64,000 bases of DNA from Marinobacter sp. SS21 (GTDB taxonomy: Bacteria; Pseudomonadota; Gammaproteobacteria; Pseudomonadales; Oleiphilaceae). Below the pieces are notes generated by a model that saw only the letters and a list, made by a program, of their open reading frames with translations, was not told the DNA's origin and did not search any database. This document shows, piece after piece, positions 1-9,464 of this stretch; the first letter of the stretch is position 1, and every line of letters starts with the position of its first letter. A program made the translations under genes and the position numbers. Location: the NCBI RefSeq assembly GCF_028369065.1, contig NZ_JAQNDA010000002.1:310001-374000 (forward strand), in the 5' to 3' direction.

Positions 1-2
1 AT

Positions 3-662
3 GCCCAGGTGGCCCAGCGTCGTTATCAGTCGTTCCAGCGGGCGATGAATGCGTATGACTACGATCCTTCTGCCGAGAATGCCGATTGTCCGTTCCTGTT
101 CGAGGACCAGGACGAACTCACCTTTATGCTTGGCCTGCTTACTGGCATGCAAAGCATTGTGAACGACGCCAATTCAGGCGCCATGGCCGGCGTTCCCCGT
201 AATATCGCGCCGCAGGCCGAGCGTGCCGCTCAATGTCTGGATAACGAGAAGTGGGGCGGGTTGCCCAACGCCATCCGGTCTCTGGTCTGGCTGTTGATTC
301 CCGATACCCAGCCCTCTCTGGCACCGGATCCCTGGCGGGTCTTTAAGGACAGCTCACGGCTTGGCATCGAGAGTGGTCTGCGAGCGTCCATGGCGCTTGA
401 AGCCGTGGCTGCGGAAACGTTTGGTCGTCCCGATGTGCTGGAAGACGTGCTCAAGCGCTACGTTGAATCGGAAGACCGCTTCGAGGTTCGCGAGGAGTAT
501 CGGCTAGTGGATAAGATCGCCGGAGAGGTCATGGTGTTCACTTCTGATAAATACTGGACCGCGAACTACGGCTACCGCACTCCGCAGCGGTTCTTCGGGC
601 AGCTCAGCGAGGAGCGTCCCGGCGAAGAAACGGAAGTCATGGATCTGGACAGCCTGCTGTAA
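3..662 (+). CDS. Unrecognised protein, 5' end outside window
   Basis: The reading frame is open from base 3 to the TAA at 660-662, and no convincing ribosome binding site precedes the first in-frame GTG (base 9). The gene therefore most likely begins upstream of the window. The visible part is about 219 residues, soluble-looking, helix-rich and acidic at the C terminus (ending MDLDSLL). I do not recognise a domain. It lies 60 bases ahead of a solute-binding protein and a TRAP-type permease on the same strand. By position it could be the helical TatT-like accessory subunit found with some TRAP transporters, but that is only a guess from context. Confidence 0.6.
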   Translation, partial: AQVAQRRYQSFQRAMNAYDYDPSAENADCPFLFEDQDELTFMLGLLTGMQSIVNDANSGAMAGVPRNIAPQAERAAQCLDNEKWGGLPNAIRSLVWLLIPDTQPSLAPDPWRVFKDSSRLGIESGLRASMALEAVAAETFGRPDVLEDVLKRYVESEDRFEVREEYRLVDKIAGEVMVFTSDKYWTANYGYRTPQRFFGQLSEERPGEETEVMDLDSLL

Positions 663-722
663 GCAGGTGACTTATCCCTTCGACATCATTGTACAAACAT
701 AAAAACGACCCGGAGGTCCCAC

Positions 723-1733
723 ATGTTTCGTAAAACCCTTGCTGCAATGACCCTGACCCTGGCTGCGCCGGTTGTCGCCGCTGAGCCGGTTAAAATGTGC
801 GTGTTCGATGTTATCGGCGCCAACGGCGATGTCTTCAACATGGTGAAAGACTACGCCCTGGAAATGAAAGCCCTCGGCGTTGACTTTGAGCTGCGCCCGT
901 ACACTGACGAAGGTGTCGCGGTCGGTGACTTCAATTCCGGGCAGTGTGACGCCGTTGCGGCGACCGACCTGCGTACCCGTCCGTTCAACCGCTTTACTGG
1001 CAGCATCAGCGCCGTCGGTGCCATTCCGACCTACGACGATCTGAGAACTTTGCTGGCGACCCTGGCTCAGGCCAAGGCCGCGCCGCTGATGAAAGAGAAT
1101 GGCTATGAGGTACTGGGTATCGTTCCTGCCGGCGCCGGTTACCTGTTCGTAAATGACCGCTCCATCGATACCGCGGGCGAGCTGGCCGGCAAGCGCATGG
1201 CAACCCTGGACTACCAGAAAGACGCCATCCACATGGTGAACTACATCAAGGCCACCGTGGTGCCGTCCGACATCACCAACTTTGCCGGCAAGTTCAACAA
1301 CGGCTCTGTTGACACCGCTTATGCCCCGGCGTTCGCCTATGAGGCGCTGGAACTGTATAAGGGCATCGGTGACACCGGCGGTATCGTCGACTACCCGCTG
1401 GCCCAGCTGACCATCCAGATCATCGCCAAGGATCACGTGCTGGACGACGCCACAGCGCAGCAGTCCCGCGAAGTAGCCTGGGGCATGTACGGTCAGGCCA
1501 TGGATCTGGTAACCCGTCTCGAGAACGCCATCCCGGAAGAAAAGTGGATCCGCATTCCCGACAACGACGTCCAGGGCTATCAGGAAATGTTCCGTGAGAA
1601 CCGTATCCAGCTGCGTGACGGCATCGGCGGAGCCAGCCAGGTCTATCATCCGAAGATGCTGAGCCTGCTCAGCAACATTCGTTGTGCCAGCAACCCAGGT
1701 TCGTCCGAGTGCACCGCCGGTAACCGGGAATAA
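723..1733 (+). CDS. Putative TRAP-associated periplasmic solute-binding protein (DUF6091-like)
   Basis: The product has 336 residues and a clear Sec signal peptide (about residues 1-20, cleavage after PVVAA). The mature part reads like a type II periplasmic binding protein: it opens with a strand carrying KMCVFDVIGANGD and continues with alternating strands and helices. The C-terminal tail holds two cysteines (RCASNPGSSEC) that may form a disulfide. It resembles the 'putative solute-binding protein' family that sits beside TRAP large permeases in marine gammaproteobacteria rather than classical DctP. A GGAGG motif lies just before the ATG. The gene is followed after 36 bases by the permease gene, so the two are probably co-transcribed. 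The ligand cannot be read from the sequence. Confidence 0.75.
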   Translation: MFRKTLAAMTLTLAAPVVAAEPVKMCVFDVIGANGDVFNMVKDYALEMKALGVDFELRPYTDEGVAVGDFNSGQCDAVAATDLRTRPFNRFTGSISAVGAIPTYDDLRTLLATLAQAKAAPLMKENGYEVLGIVPAGAGYLFVNDRSIDTAGELAGKRMATLDYQKDAIHMVNYIKATVVPSDITNFAGKFNNGSVDTAYAPAFAYEALELYKGIGDTGGIVDYPLAQLTIQIIAKDHVLDDATAQQSREVAWGMYGQAMDLVTRLENAIPEEKWIRIPDNDVQGYQEMFRENRIQLRDGIGGASQVYHPKMLSLLSNIRCASNPGSSECTAGNRE

Positions 1734-1769
1734 CAGCTGATACCAAGACCAATAAAGGGCTGAACCTTC

Positions 1770-3821
1770 ATGATCTCGCGCGTACTGTCTTCAGCCAGGG
1801 CCACAACAATTTACCCCGTGCATCGCCTGCACGGGGGCATTCTGTTGCTGCTCCTGTTGTTTACCCTGCTCCTGGGAATGGGGAACTCGTTCCACTCACG
1901 GTTACTCTGGATCGGCGAGCAGACTTGGCCGAACTACTATCTGCTCAACCCCGATGCGGTGGCACCGGAATGCGAACTCGAAATGGATGTCGAAAGGGAA
2001 GTTCAGCGCAGGCTGGATGCTTACCAGCCGGATCCTGACGACCTGTTCAGCTCGCCCCCCAACCCTGGCGCTCTCCGGGAATCGTTGCAGCGCAACCTGG
2101 AAATGTGTCAGCAGAAATATCTGGCGTTTGAAGAGAACCAGAAGCACGCTACGCCTGCGCTTGCCGCCTTCAAGACGGTAGAGCAGGGGCTGGCGCACTT
2201 CCTCCTCGAAAACATCGATCTGATGAAGTACCTGTTCATCGCGATGTTTGCCATGGCCGCGGCGATCTCGGCGCTGGATGCCGATCACATCGCCTTACGC
2301 CTGCCGCGTAACCGCGCCGAGTGGCGGTTGAATCAAGGCTCGCAACTGCTGGTCAACGGCCTGATGGTGTTGTCGCTGCAGTCCTACGCGGGCTTGCTGA
2401 GTTCGACGCCGGGCTCGGAGAGCACCGCCGCGCTTCAGAATGGCTGGACGCTGGTGTTTGGGTTGTTCATGGTCATTAATGTGATCCGGCTGATGTGGGT
2501 GCCGGAGCGAATCAAGGCCGGTGGGCTCAGTGCCTCTTCCGGGCTGGTGATCCCGCTCTATTGCGCCATGGGCCTGATCGCCATGAGTTACTTCTTCTTT
2601 GTGGATGGCTACAAGTCCGGTCTTGCCATCTACTTCGGCATGATGAGCAACCTGTCGTCCATGTTCATCAATATCGGCCTCTATGTGCTGGTGGGCATGG
2701 CGCTGAAGCAGACCCGTATTCCGGAGTTGCTGCTGAACGTCATCAAGCCGTTCCAGTTGCCGGCGCCGATGCTTGCCTCGGTGATGATTTTTGCCACCGC
2801 CTTCCCAACCGCCTTCACCGGCGCCTCGGGTATCTTCATCCTGGCGGTCGGTGGCGTGGTCTACGACGAGCTGCGTCGTGCCGGGGCCGGCCGTCAGTTG
2901 TCGCTGGCGACCACCGCCATGTCAGGGAGTTTGGGTGTGGTGCTGAACCCGTGCCTGCTGATTGTGGTGGTAGCGGCTCTCAACAAGGAAGTCACCACTT
3001 CCGAGATGTATGGCTGGGGCATCTGGGTGTTCCTGATGTCCGCATTGCTATTCTCCTTCATTGTCTGCAAGACCGAAGGTAACTGGCGGCCGAAGCCGGT
3101 GCCGGGTGCATTGCGTGAGGCGATCAGTCAGCTGAAGCCGCTGTTCCCTTATGTCCTGGTCGGCGGTCTGGTGATTTTCGCCATCTGGCTGCTGTTGGAT
3201 CTGAACTTCAACGAGTACACCGCGCCGCTGATCCTGCCTCTGGTGATGCTGGTGCTGGTTTACCTGGACGCGGACAAGGACAATCGTGACGAAGAGCAGT
3301 CGCGGCTGAATGCCTTCTGGACCCGCAGCGCCTCCGCTGCCAGCGACTCGGCGGTGCATATTGGCGCGCTGCTGGCTTTGATTGGGTTCTCGATCTGCCT
3401 GGGCGGTATCCTGGAGCGGTCCGACATTGTGCATGCGATCTTCCCGGAAAATCTCGATAACCCCTGGCTGGTCATGCTGGTGGTGGTCTTCATGCTGACC
3501 TTTATCGGCATGGTGATGGACCCGTTCGGTGCGGTCATCCTGGTGTCCGCCACCATTGCCCAGGCGGCCATCAACTTGGGAATCGATCCGCTGCACTTCT
3601 GGATCGTATGCCTGGTTGCTTTTGAGCTGGGCTATCTCAGCCCGCCGGTGGCGTTGAATCACCTGTTGACCCGACAGGTGGTAGGCGAGACCGAAGTGCT
3701 CGCTGCGGAACGGACCGGATCGCTCTGGCACCGGTATGAACGGCTGCTGCTGCCGCTGGTGGTCATGGCAACCACCTTGCTGCTGGTCGCCTTCGTACCG
3801 ATGCTGTTCTACGCGCTGTAA
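1770..3821 (+). CDS. TRAP transporter large permease subunit (DctM-like)
   Basis: A 683-residue polytopic inner-membrane protein. A first membrane segment (about residues 22-40) is followed by a roughly 110-residue polar loop rich in acidic residues, then by many hydrophobic segments from about residue 150 to the end. The second half has the Gly- and Pro-rich re-entrant pattern of DctM permeases (for example FPTAFTGASGIF near residue 350 and LGYLSPPVALNHLL near residue 630). It is much longer than ordinary DctM (about 430 residues), and no separate DctQ-like small subunit is present. The N-terminal third may take that role. It probably works with the binding protein just upstream in sodium-driven uptake of an unknown substrate. 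A strong terminator follows. Confidence 0.8.
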   Translation: MISRVLSSARATTIYPVHRLHGGILLLLLLFTLLLGMGNSFHSRLLWIGEQTWPNYYLLNPDAVAPECELEMDVEREVQRRLDAYQPDPDDLFSSPPNPGALRESLQRNLEMCQQKYLAFEENQKHATPALAAFKTVEQGLAHFLLENIDLMKYLFIAMFAMAAAISALDADHIALRLPRNRAEWRLNQGSQLLVNGLMVLSLQSYAGLLSSTPGSESTAALQNGWTLVFGLFMVINVIRLMWVPERIKAGGLSASSGLVIPLYCAMGLIAMSYFFFVDGYKSGLAIYFGMMSNLSSMFINIGLYVLVGMALKQTRIPELLLNVIKPFQLPAPMLASVMIFATAFPTAFTGASGIFILAVGGVVYDELRRAGAGRQLSLATTAMSGSLGVVLNPCLLIVVVAALNKEVTTSEMYGWGIWVFLMSALLFSFIVCKTEGNWRPKPVPGALREAISQLKPLFPYVLVGGLVIFAIWLLLDLNFNEYTAPLILPLVMLVLVYLDADKDNRDEEQSRLNAFWTRSASAASDSAVHIGALLALIGFSICLGGILERSDIVHAIFPENLDNPWLVMLVVVFMLTFIGMVMDPFGAVILVSATIAQAAINLGIDPLHFWIVCLVAFELGYLSPPVALNHLLTRQVVGETEVLAAERTGSLWHRYERLLLPLVVMATTLLLVAFVPMLFYAL

Positions 3822-3837
3822 GCGGAGCTAAGGCCCC

Positions 3838-3878
3838 CAAAACCGCCTGCAGGTGACCACCTGCAGGCGGTTTTTTTT
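3838..3878 (+). terminator. Rho-independent terminator after the TRAP permease
   Basis: A near-perfect inverted repeat (ACCGCCTGCAGGTG at 3842-3855 and its complement at 3858-3871) is flanked by an A run on the left and eight T on the right. It lies 17 bases after the permease stop codon. The A run means it could also act on minus-strand transcripts. Confidence 0.9.
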
Positions 3879-3907
3879 GAGCCGCATACCTCAGATGTTC
3901 GTATACT
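3877..3907 (+). promoter_or_regulatory. Possible promoter for the subtilase operon
   Basis: A TATACT hexamer (3902-3907) follows TTGAGC (3877-3882) at a long spacing of 19 bases. It is the best sigma70-like candidate in the gap between the terminator and the protease start at 4069. The long spacing makes it weak evidence. The rest of this 190-base gap shows nothing recognisable. Confidence 0.3.
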
Positions 3908-4068
3908 GTGGGTTATTGGAAGTCAAAAGGTGGCTGATGGCATCGGGACCTCGATCCAACGGGTAGCTTCGTGCGCTCGTTAATACGAGTGGTTTACCTG
4001 CGGAAAATCTTGGAACGCTCGCGGAGGGCGGGGCGTGTTGTTGTCAGATTCCAGAAAAAGGCGGGCAA

Positions 4069-6726
4069 ATGGCAGACAGGCATGCAGAGAAAAGGTTCTC
4101 GGTCGTCGCCGTGGTGCTAGGGGCTTTGGCGGGATGCAGTGGGGGCTCGGGTTCCTCGAGTCCTGACGACCTCAGTGGCGTGATAACGATCGAGAGCCAC
4201 AGTCGGATTGATTCGGATACCGCGGATGACAGCCAGGTGGGTGCCGCGGTCGCCAATAATGATGCCGCAAACGCCCAGCTGTTACCGGAGACGGGCATCG
4301 TCGGCGGCTACCTCAGTGGCTCCAGCGGATTTTACGCGACCGGTGGTGAGCAACAGTTCGAATACGTCACCGACACCAGCGATGTCTATCTGGTCCGGTT
4401 GCGCCAAGGCGATCGGGTGGTGCTGCAGACATTCCTGTCCAGCTCGACCCCTGCCGGAACCGACATGACCATCACCGAAGTGGGTGGCGGCGAAATTTGC
4501 GGCTCCGATTGCGACGGCTCGCCACCGTTCACCCACGTGGTGGACTCAATCCCGGACGCCGAATCCCGGCCTCATCTGATCCAGATTCGGGCCACCGGCG
4601 GCGGACCGTTTCGCTATGTGCTGACCGTCGCCGCCGAGGCCAGCGTCTCGGCGGCTAACGTGGCGTTTCAGGAACCGGAACTGGTGCCCAACGAAGCGGT
4701 GGTCATGGTGGATGCGCCCTCGGCGCCGGGCGGAAGTGCCAACGCGCTGGACATCCCCACCGCGTTGGACATCGTCAGCGGCCTGTCCGCGGGCCAGGTC
4801 CGGAATCTGGGCAGTGGCATCTGGCATCTCACGCGGGCGTCGGCAAGCTCTTTGCAGGCGGCACCGGGTCAGGAGCTGGCGGCTTTACGCCAACAAACTC
4901 TGGAATGGATCGGCACCCTTAATAGCCAGCCCGGTGTGACGGCCGAGCCCAACTACCTTTACCGGGCGCAGGTGGTGGTCCCGCAAGACGACGACCTGTA
5001 CCGGCTGCAGTGGCATTACCCATTGATCAGTTTACCAGTGGCCTGGCAGGCGGCCCCCAGCGCTGGTGCCGATGTCGGGATCGCGGTGATGGACACCGGG
5101 CTGTTCAGTGCCACGCCCAGCAGTTACGGCAACTGGCATCCGGACATTCACGCCAATGTGGTGCCGTTTACCGGTCAGATTCTCGATTACGTCACCGGCA
5201 GTCTCGATATCGACGAGGACCAGGGCCAGCGGGACCAGAATCCGGCGGACCCAGGCGATGGCCGGGCCCAGAACAGCAGCTTTCATGGTACCCACGTAGC
5301 GGGCATCGCGGCCGGTGTGGACAACAGTACCGGCATCATCGGCGTTGCACCGCAGGCCACACTTTTTCCGGTGCGGGTGTTGGGCCAGGACGGGTCGGGG
5401 AACGCCAGCGACCTGATCGCCGCACTGAATTGGGCCTCTGGGCGCAGCGACATCGATGTCATCAACCTGAGTCTGGGAGGGCTGCCGGATTCCGAAGCCC
5501 TCAAGGCCGCGATTGACCAAGCCCATGGCAATGGCAAGTTGCTGGTGGCGGCGGCGGGCAATGGCGGCTCCGACAATCCGACGTTTCCCGCGGCCTTTGC
5601 CAATGTGGTGGGTGTGGGGGCCGTGGATGGTGGCAAGCAGCGGGCGTCCTATTCCAACATAGGTCCGTCGGTGGATCTGGTCGCGCCGGGTGGTGATGCC
5701 AGCCGCGATGGCAACCTGGATGGCAACGCCGATCTGGTGATCAGCACCTGGGGGGACGACACGGTATCGCCCCCTGAACCCCGATACGCGGGGTTGCAGG
5801 GCACCTCCATGGCCTCGCCCCATGTGGCCGGCGTCTATGCCCTGATGAAGAGCGCTGCCAACTCGGTAGGGGAGGATGTAACGCCGGACCAGTTTTTCGC
5901 ACTGATGGCCAGCGGTAGCATCACCGACGAGGTAGGCAGCGAGAGTGAGTACGGTGCGGGCCTGATCAATGCCATCAAGGCGGTGGATGCCGCGATCAGC
6001 GGCGATTTCCCGACCGTGCTTGCGGCGTCCCCTTCCGCATTGCAATTCACGGACGCCACCCGCCAACAGACGGTGCAGTTACAGGTCTACCCGGATGGCG
6101 CCGACGTCACCATCGACACGGTGGCGGACATGCCCAGTTGGCTGACGGTGACGCCGGCGTTGGTGGTCGGTAACCCTCCTCCGGATCAGGTCCTGGTATC
6201 GGTGGACGTGGCCCAGCTCGAACAGAATACCAATTACGTGACCGAGCTGGAGATTGGCTATAGCGATGGCGGCGACAGTGGTGTCCTGGAGGTGCCCATT
6301 GCGGTACAGCGTCAGGACGAGGTAGACCAGCGGGATGCAGGCAGGCATTACGTGCTGTTGCTGAAGACCGACCCGGCGCGTAGCCTGGTCGACCAGGTCA
6401 GTGTTGACGCCGATGCCGGAATATACCGGTTTGCCTTTGATGACGTTGATCCCGGCGAATACTTTCTGGTCGCCGGCACGGACATCGACAACAATGGTTT
6501 TATCTGTGAAACCGGGGAGGCGTGTGCGGAATATCCGGTGCTCGGCTTGTTGGAACCGATCACCATCACAGAGGCGCCGGTTGCGGGGTTGGCCATGAAC
6601 ACCAGTTTTCGGCGTCCAACCCTTACCACCCTGGGACAGCCCCGTTATGGCTTTACCGGCTACCCCTTGAAGGCGCTGTCCGGTAACACTCAGCTCTTAC
6701 GACAGTATCGCGGAGGTGGTGAATGA
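4069..6726 (+). CDS. Subtilisin-family (S8) serine protease lipoprotein
   Basis: The 885-residue product starts with a lipoprotein signal (LGALAGC, lipidated Cys23). An N-terminal prepeptidase/pro-region-like part (about 30-310) precedes the S8 catalytic domain (about 320-640). The catalytic triad is visible: Asp342 in AVMDTG, His406 in HGTHVAG and Ser580 in GTSMASPHVAG. The roughly 245 residues behind it look like a BACON/Ig-like sandwich (SPSALQF to about 760) and a carboxypeptidase-regulatory-like module with an acidic, calcium-loop-like stretch (GTDIDNNGFICETGEAC). It is probably anchored at the outer membrane. Its stop codon overlaps the next start by four bases (ATGA), so it is translationally coupled to a PrcB-like protein, suggesting a two-protein protease complex. 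Confidence 0.93.
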   Translation: MADRHAEKRFSVVAVVLGALAGCSGGSGSSSPDDLSGVITIESHSRIDSDTADDSQVGAAVANNDAANAQLLPETGIVGGYLSGSSGFYATGGEQQFEYVTDTSDVYLVRLRQGDRVVLQTFLSSSTPAGTDMTITEVGGGEICGSDCDGSPPFTHVVDSIPDAESRPHLIQIRATGGGPFRYVLTVAAEASVSAANVAFQEPELVPNEAVVMVDAPSAPGGSANALDIPTALDIVSGLSAGQVRNLGSGIWHLTRASASSLQAAPGQELAALRQQTLEWIGTLNSQPGVTAEPNYLYRAQVVVPQDDDLYRLQWHYPLISLPVAWQAAPSAGADVGIAVMDTGLFSATPSSYGNWHPDIHANVVPFTGQILDYVTGSLDIDEDQGQRDQNPADPGDGRAQNSSFHGTHVAGIAAGVDNSTGIIGVAPQATLFPVRVLGQDGSGNASDLIAALNWASGRSDIDVINLSLGGLPDSEALKAAIDQAHGNGKLLVAAAGNGGSDNPTFPAAFANVVGVGAVDGGKQRASYSNIGPSVDLVAPGGDASRDGNLDGNADLVISTWGDDTVSPPEPRYAGLQGTSMASPHVAGVYALMKSAANSVGEDVTPDQFFALMASGSITDEVGSESEYGAGLINAIKAVDAAISGDFPTVLAASPSALQFTDATRQQTVQLQVYPDGADVTIDTVADMPSWLTVTPALVVGNPPPDQVLVSVDVAQLEQNTNYVTELEIGYSDGGDSGVLEVPIAVQRQDEVDQRDAGRHYVLLLKTDPARSLVDQVSVDADAGIYRFAFDDVDPGEYFLVAGTDIDNNGFICETGEACAEYPVLGLLEPITITEAPVAGLAMNTSFRRPTLTTLGQPRYGFTGYPLKALSGNTQLLRQYRGGGE

Positions 6727-7199
6727 AATCCTGGCAGGGGTTGAGCGCTGGCATCTGGCTGTCGCTCGTTGGCGGCTGTGCGAGTCAGGCCGAACAGGCG
6801 GGCCCGGTGGCTCGGCAGCTAACGGCTTCCGCCCATTGCGGGCTGCAGGACCGGGGCTTGCTGTATCTCGCCTCGGGGCAGGATCTCCAGCAACTCTCGG
6901 GTTTGCCGGCGCAGGCACTGACGCTGGCTCCCCTGAACGCAGTGGATTTCTCCCGCGAGCATGTGGTGATCGTTGCCTTGGGCCAGAAGACTTCCGCGGG
7001 CTATGGTGTAACGCTGGATAGCGCCCAGCTGATCGGGGACCGGCTGACGCTGGAAATGCGCCTGCAGTCGCCGCCTCCCGACAGCATGGTGGCTCAGGTT
7101 ATGACCACGCCCTGCGCCGCTGTTGCGGTTATTAACCAGGGCTGGAGCCATCTCTCTGTTTACGGCGAGGGCTATCCCGCTGTGTCGCACCAGCGTTGA
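6723..7199 (+). CDS. PrcB-like lipoprotein, candidate protease partner
   Basis: A 158-residue protein with a short lipoprotein signal (LVGGC, Cys19). The C-terminal part (about residues 78-140) carries the pattern of the PrcB C-terminal family: a VVIVALGQKTSAGYGV strand followed by the VINQGW region. PrcB is known from the dentilisin complex of Treponema denticola, where it is needed for a subtilisin-like protease (PrtP). Here the gene overlaps a subtilase gene by ATGA, and both products are predicted lipoproteins, which supports a partnership. Family assignment is from memory of the motif and is not tested. The final 75 bases before parE are non-coding. Confidence 0.75.
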   Translation: MKSWQGLSAGIWLSLVGGCASQAEQAGPVARQLTASAHCGLQDRGLLYLASGQDLQQLSGLPAQALTLAPLNAVDFSREHVVIVALGQKTSAGYGVTLDSAQLIGDRLTLEMRLQSPPPDSMVAQVMTTPCAAVAVINQGWSHLSVYGEGYPAVSHQR

Positions 7200-7316
7200 G
7201 GATCGCGACCGAGCTTTCGCCAACCGCAAAACAACCGTTGATCTTTCTCGGGGAATCCCTAAGCTAGTGGCCCATTGAACAAGTTGATGGGTTTTGCCTG
7301 GAGTTATGCCTCATCT

Positions 7317-9212
7317 ATGAGCCAGAAACAATATAACGCTGATGCCATTGAAGTCCTGAGTGGTTTGGATCCGGTCCGCAAACGGCCCGGTATGTACACC
7401 GAAACCAGTCGTCCGAACCACCTGGCCCAGGAGGTGATCGACAACAGTGTCGATGAGGCGTTGGCCGGCCATGCCCGTCGGATTGACGTAGTGCTCCACA
7501 GCGACGGCTCACTGAGCGTTGAAGACGACGGCCGAGGTATGCCGGTGGATCTCCACAAGGAGGAGGGGCTGCCGGGGGTAGAGCTGATACTGACCCGGCT
7601 GCATGCGGGCGGTAAGTTCTCCCAGGGCAACTACAACTTTTCCGGCGGTCTGCACGGGGTAGGGGTGTCGGTGGTCAATGCCCTCTCCAAGACGCTGGAG
7701 GTGACCATCAAGCGGGATGGCCAGCTCCATCGTATGACCTTCGCCGACGGTGACAAGGCCTCTGAGCTCGAGGTCATCGATACGGTCGGCAAACGCAATA
7801 CCGGCACCCGGCTCCAGTTCCTGCCGGATGCCTCCTACTTCGACAGCCCCAAGTTCTCCGTTAGCCGCCTGCGCCATAACCTGCGGGCCAAGGCCGTCTT
7901 GTGCCCGGCCCTGACCGTCACTTTCCTGCAGGAAGCCACCGGCGAGAAAGACGAGTGGTATTACGAGGACGGCCTGCGGGATTACCTGCGAACCGCTTTG
8001 GCGGACATTGAAGCCGTTCCTCTGGAGCCGTTCACCGGTACCTTCGCCGGCAACACCGAGGAAGTCGACTGGGCTCTGCAGTGGTTGCCCGAAGGCGGCG
8101 AGGCGGTGACCGAAAGCTACGTCAACCTGATTCCCACCGCTCAGGGTGGCACCCACGTTAACGGCTTGCGCACCGGTTTGCTGGAGGCCATGCGCGAGTT
8201 CTGCGAGTTCCGCAACCTGATGCCGCGAGGGGTGAAGCTGTCTCCGGAGGACATTTGGGAGCGCTGCAGCTACGTGCTGTCGTTCAAGATGCAGGATCCG
8301 CAATTCTCCGGCCAGACCAAAGAACGGTTGTCGTCCCGCGAAGCCGCCGCGTTTGTTTCCGGCGTGGTGAAGGACGCCTTCAGTCTCTGGCTCAACCACC
8401 ACACAGACATCGCCGAGGCGCTGGCCGAGCTGTTCATCAGCAACGCACAGCGGCGGTTGCGGGCGAGCAAGAAGGTGGCGCGGAAAAAGGTGACGTCTGG
8501 CCCGGCACTGCCTGGCAAGCTGGCGGACTGTTCCGGTGGCGATACCAGCCGAGCCGAGCTGTTTCTGGTGGAAGGGGATTCGGCGGGTGGTTCCGCCAAG
8601 CAAGCACGCGACCGGGAATTCCAGGCAGTGATGCCGCTGCGGGGGAAGATTCTCAACACCTGGGAAGTGGACTCCGGCGAAATCCTGGCGTCCCAGGAAG
8701 TGCACGATATTGCTGTAGCCATCGGTGTGGACCCGGGCTCTGACAACCTGTCCGGCTTACGCTACAACCGGGTCTGTATTCTGGCGGATGCCGATTCCGA
8801 CGGCTTGCACATTGCCACCTTGCTGTGCGCCTTGTTCGTCAAGCATTTCCGACCGCTGGTGGCGGCCGGTCATGTGTTTGTCGCCATGCCGCCGCTGTAT
8901 CGGGTGGACCTCGGTAAGGAAACCTTCTACGCCCTGGACGAGCACGAGAAACAGGGCATCCTCGACCGGCTGGAGGCCGAAAAACGTCGCGGCAAGGTCC
9001 AGGTCACCCGCTTCAAGGGCCTGGGTGAGATGAACCCGCTGCAGCTGCGCGAGACCACCATGGCGCCGGACACCCGTCGCTTGGTGATGCTGACCCTGGA
9101 AGAGGGCGACGAAACCGACGAGCGCATGGACATGCTGCTGGGCAAGAAACGCGCCTCCGACCGCAAGGTGTGGCTGGAGAGCAAGGGCAATATGGCGGAT
9201 CTGGTGGTGTAA
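7317..9212 (+). CDS. parE: DNA topoisomerase IV subunit B
   Basis: A 631-residue type II topoisomerase ATPase subunit. The GHKL ATP-binding motifs are clear (EVIDNSVDEALAGH, DDGRGMP, GGLHGVGVSVVNALS), followed by the transducer domain and the TOPRIM domain (LVEGDSAGGSAKQARDREFQAVMPLRGK is split across the EGDSAGG and DADSDG motifs near residues 420 and 500). I chose the ATG at 7317, not the in-frame codon at 7275, because homologs begin close to QYNADAIEVL and a GGAG motif lies 13 bases upstream. With ParC it decatenates daughter chromosomes. ParC is encoded 21 kb away on the same strand. It is a single-gene unit here; no U-rich terminator follows. Confidence 0.97.
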   Translation: MSQKQYNADAIEVLSGLDPVRKRPGMYTETSRPNHLAQEVIDNSVDEALAGHARRIDVVLHSDGSLSVEDDGRGMPVDLHKEEGLPGVELILTRLHAGGKFSQGNYNFSGGLHGVGVSVVNALSKTLEVTIKRDGQLHRMTFADGDKASELEVIDTVGKRNTGTRLQFLPDASYFDSPKFSVSRLRHNLRAKAVLCPALTVTFLQEATGEKDEWYYEDGLRDYLRTALADIEAVPLEPFTGTFAGNTEEVDWALQWLPEGGEAVTESYVNLIPTAQGGTHVNGLRTGLLEAMREFCEFRNLMPRGVKLSPEDIWERCSYVLSFKMQDPQFSGQTKERLSSREAAAFVSGVVKDAFSLWLNHHTDIAEALAELFISNAQRRLRASKKVARKKVTSGPALPGKLADCSGGDTSRAELFLVEGDSAGGSAKQARDREFQAVMPLRGKILNTWEVDSGEILASQEVHDIAVAIGVDPGSDNLSGLRYNRVCILADADSDGLHIATLLCALFVKHFRPLVAAGHVFVAMPPLYRVDLGKETFYALDEHEKQGILDRLEAEKRRGKVQVTRFKGLGEMNPLQLRETTMAPDTRRLVMLTLEEGDETDERMDMLLGKKRASDRKVWLESKGNMADLVV

Positions 9213-9387
9213 CCGGGTCCGCGGACACTTCTCTTCGTTTGAGCTTTGGGGCAGGCCGTTGCCTGTCTGACCTTCCTGTTGAATCCTGGCAGTGGGCGGT
9301 CCAAGACCGGCCCGTTTCGCTCGTGCTCGGTCGTTTCGATCCCTCGCACCACGCCTTCGCCACTTCTCATCGGATTATTGTTGTTAT

Positions 9388-9416
9388 TTGTAAATGTGAA
9401 TTGGACGCATTAGACT
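9388..9416 (+). promoter_or_regulatory. Candidate promoter of pvuBCDE
   Basis: TTGTAA (9388-9393) and TAGACT (9411-9416) are separated by 17 bases, about 50 bases before the likely pvuB start. The surrounding AT-rich stretch (9373-9403) could hold a weak Fur operator, but my match to the consensus is only about 8 of 14, so iron control here is inferred from gene content. The rest of the gap from 9213 to 9464 shows no gene. Confidence 0.4.
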
Positions 9417-9464
9417 TTCGCCCTTTGGCCCGAGGGTCGGTATTTCTCAGCGGGAGTGGGCATA

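Noticed and set aside
5032..6066. 344-residue minus-strand frame inside the subtilase gene
   Set aside because: Low-complexity Arg/His/Gly composition typical of an antisense GC-rich shadow; the plus-strand catalytic triad is intact.
7509..8705. 398-residue minus-strand frame inside parE
   Set aside because: Shadow of parE with no recognisable domain.
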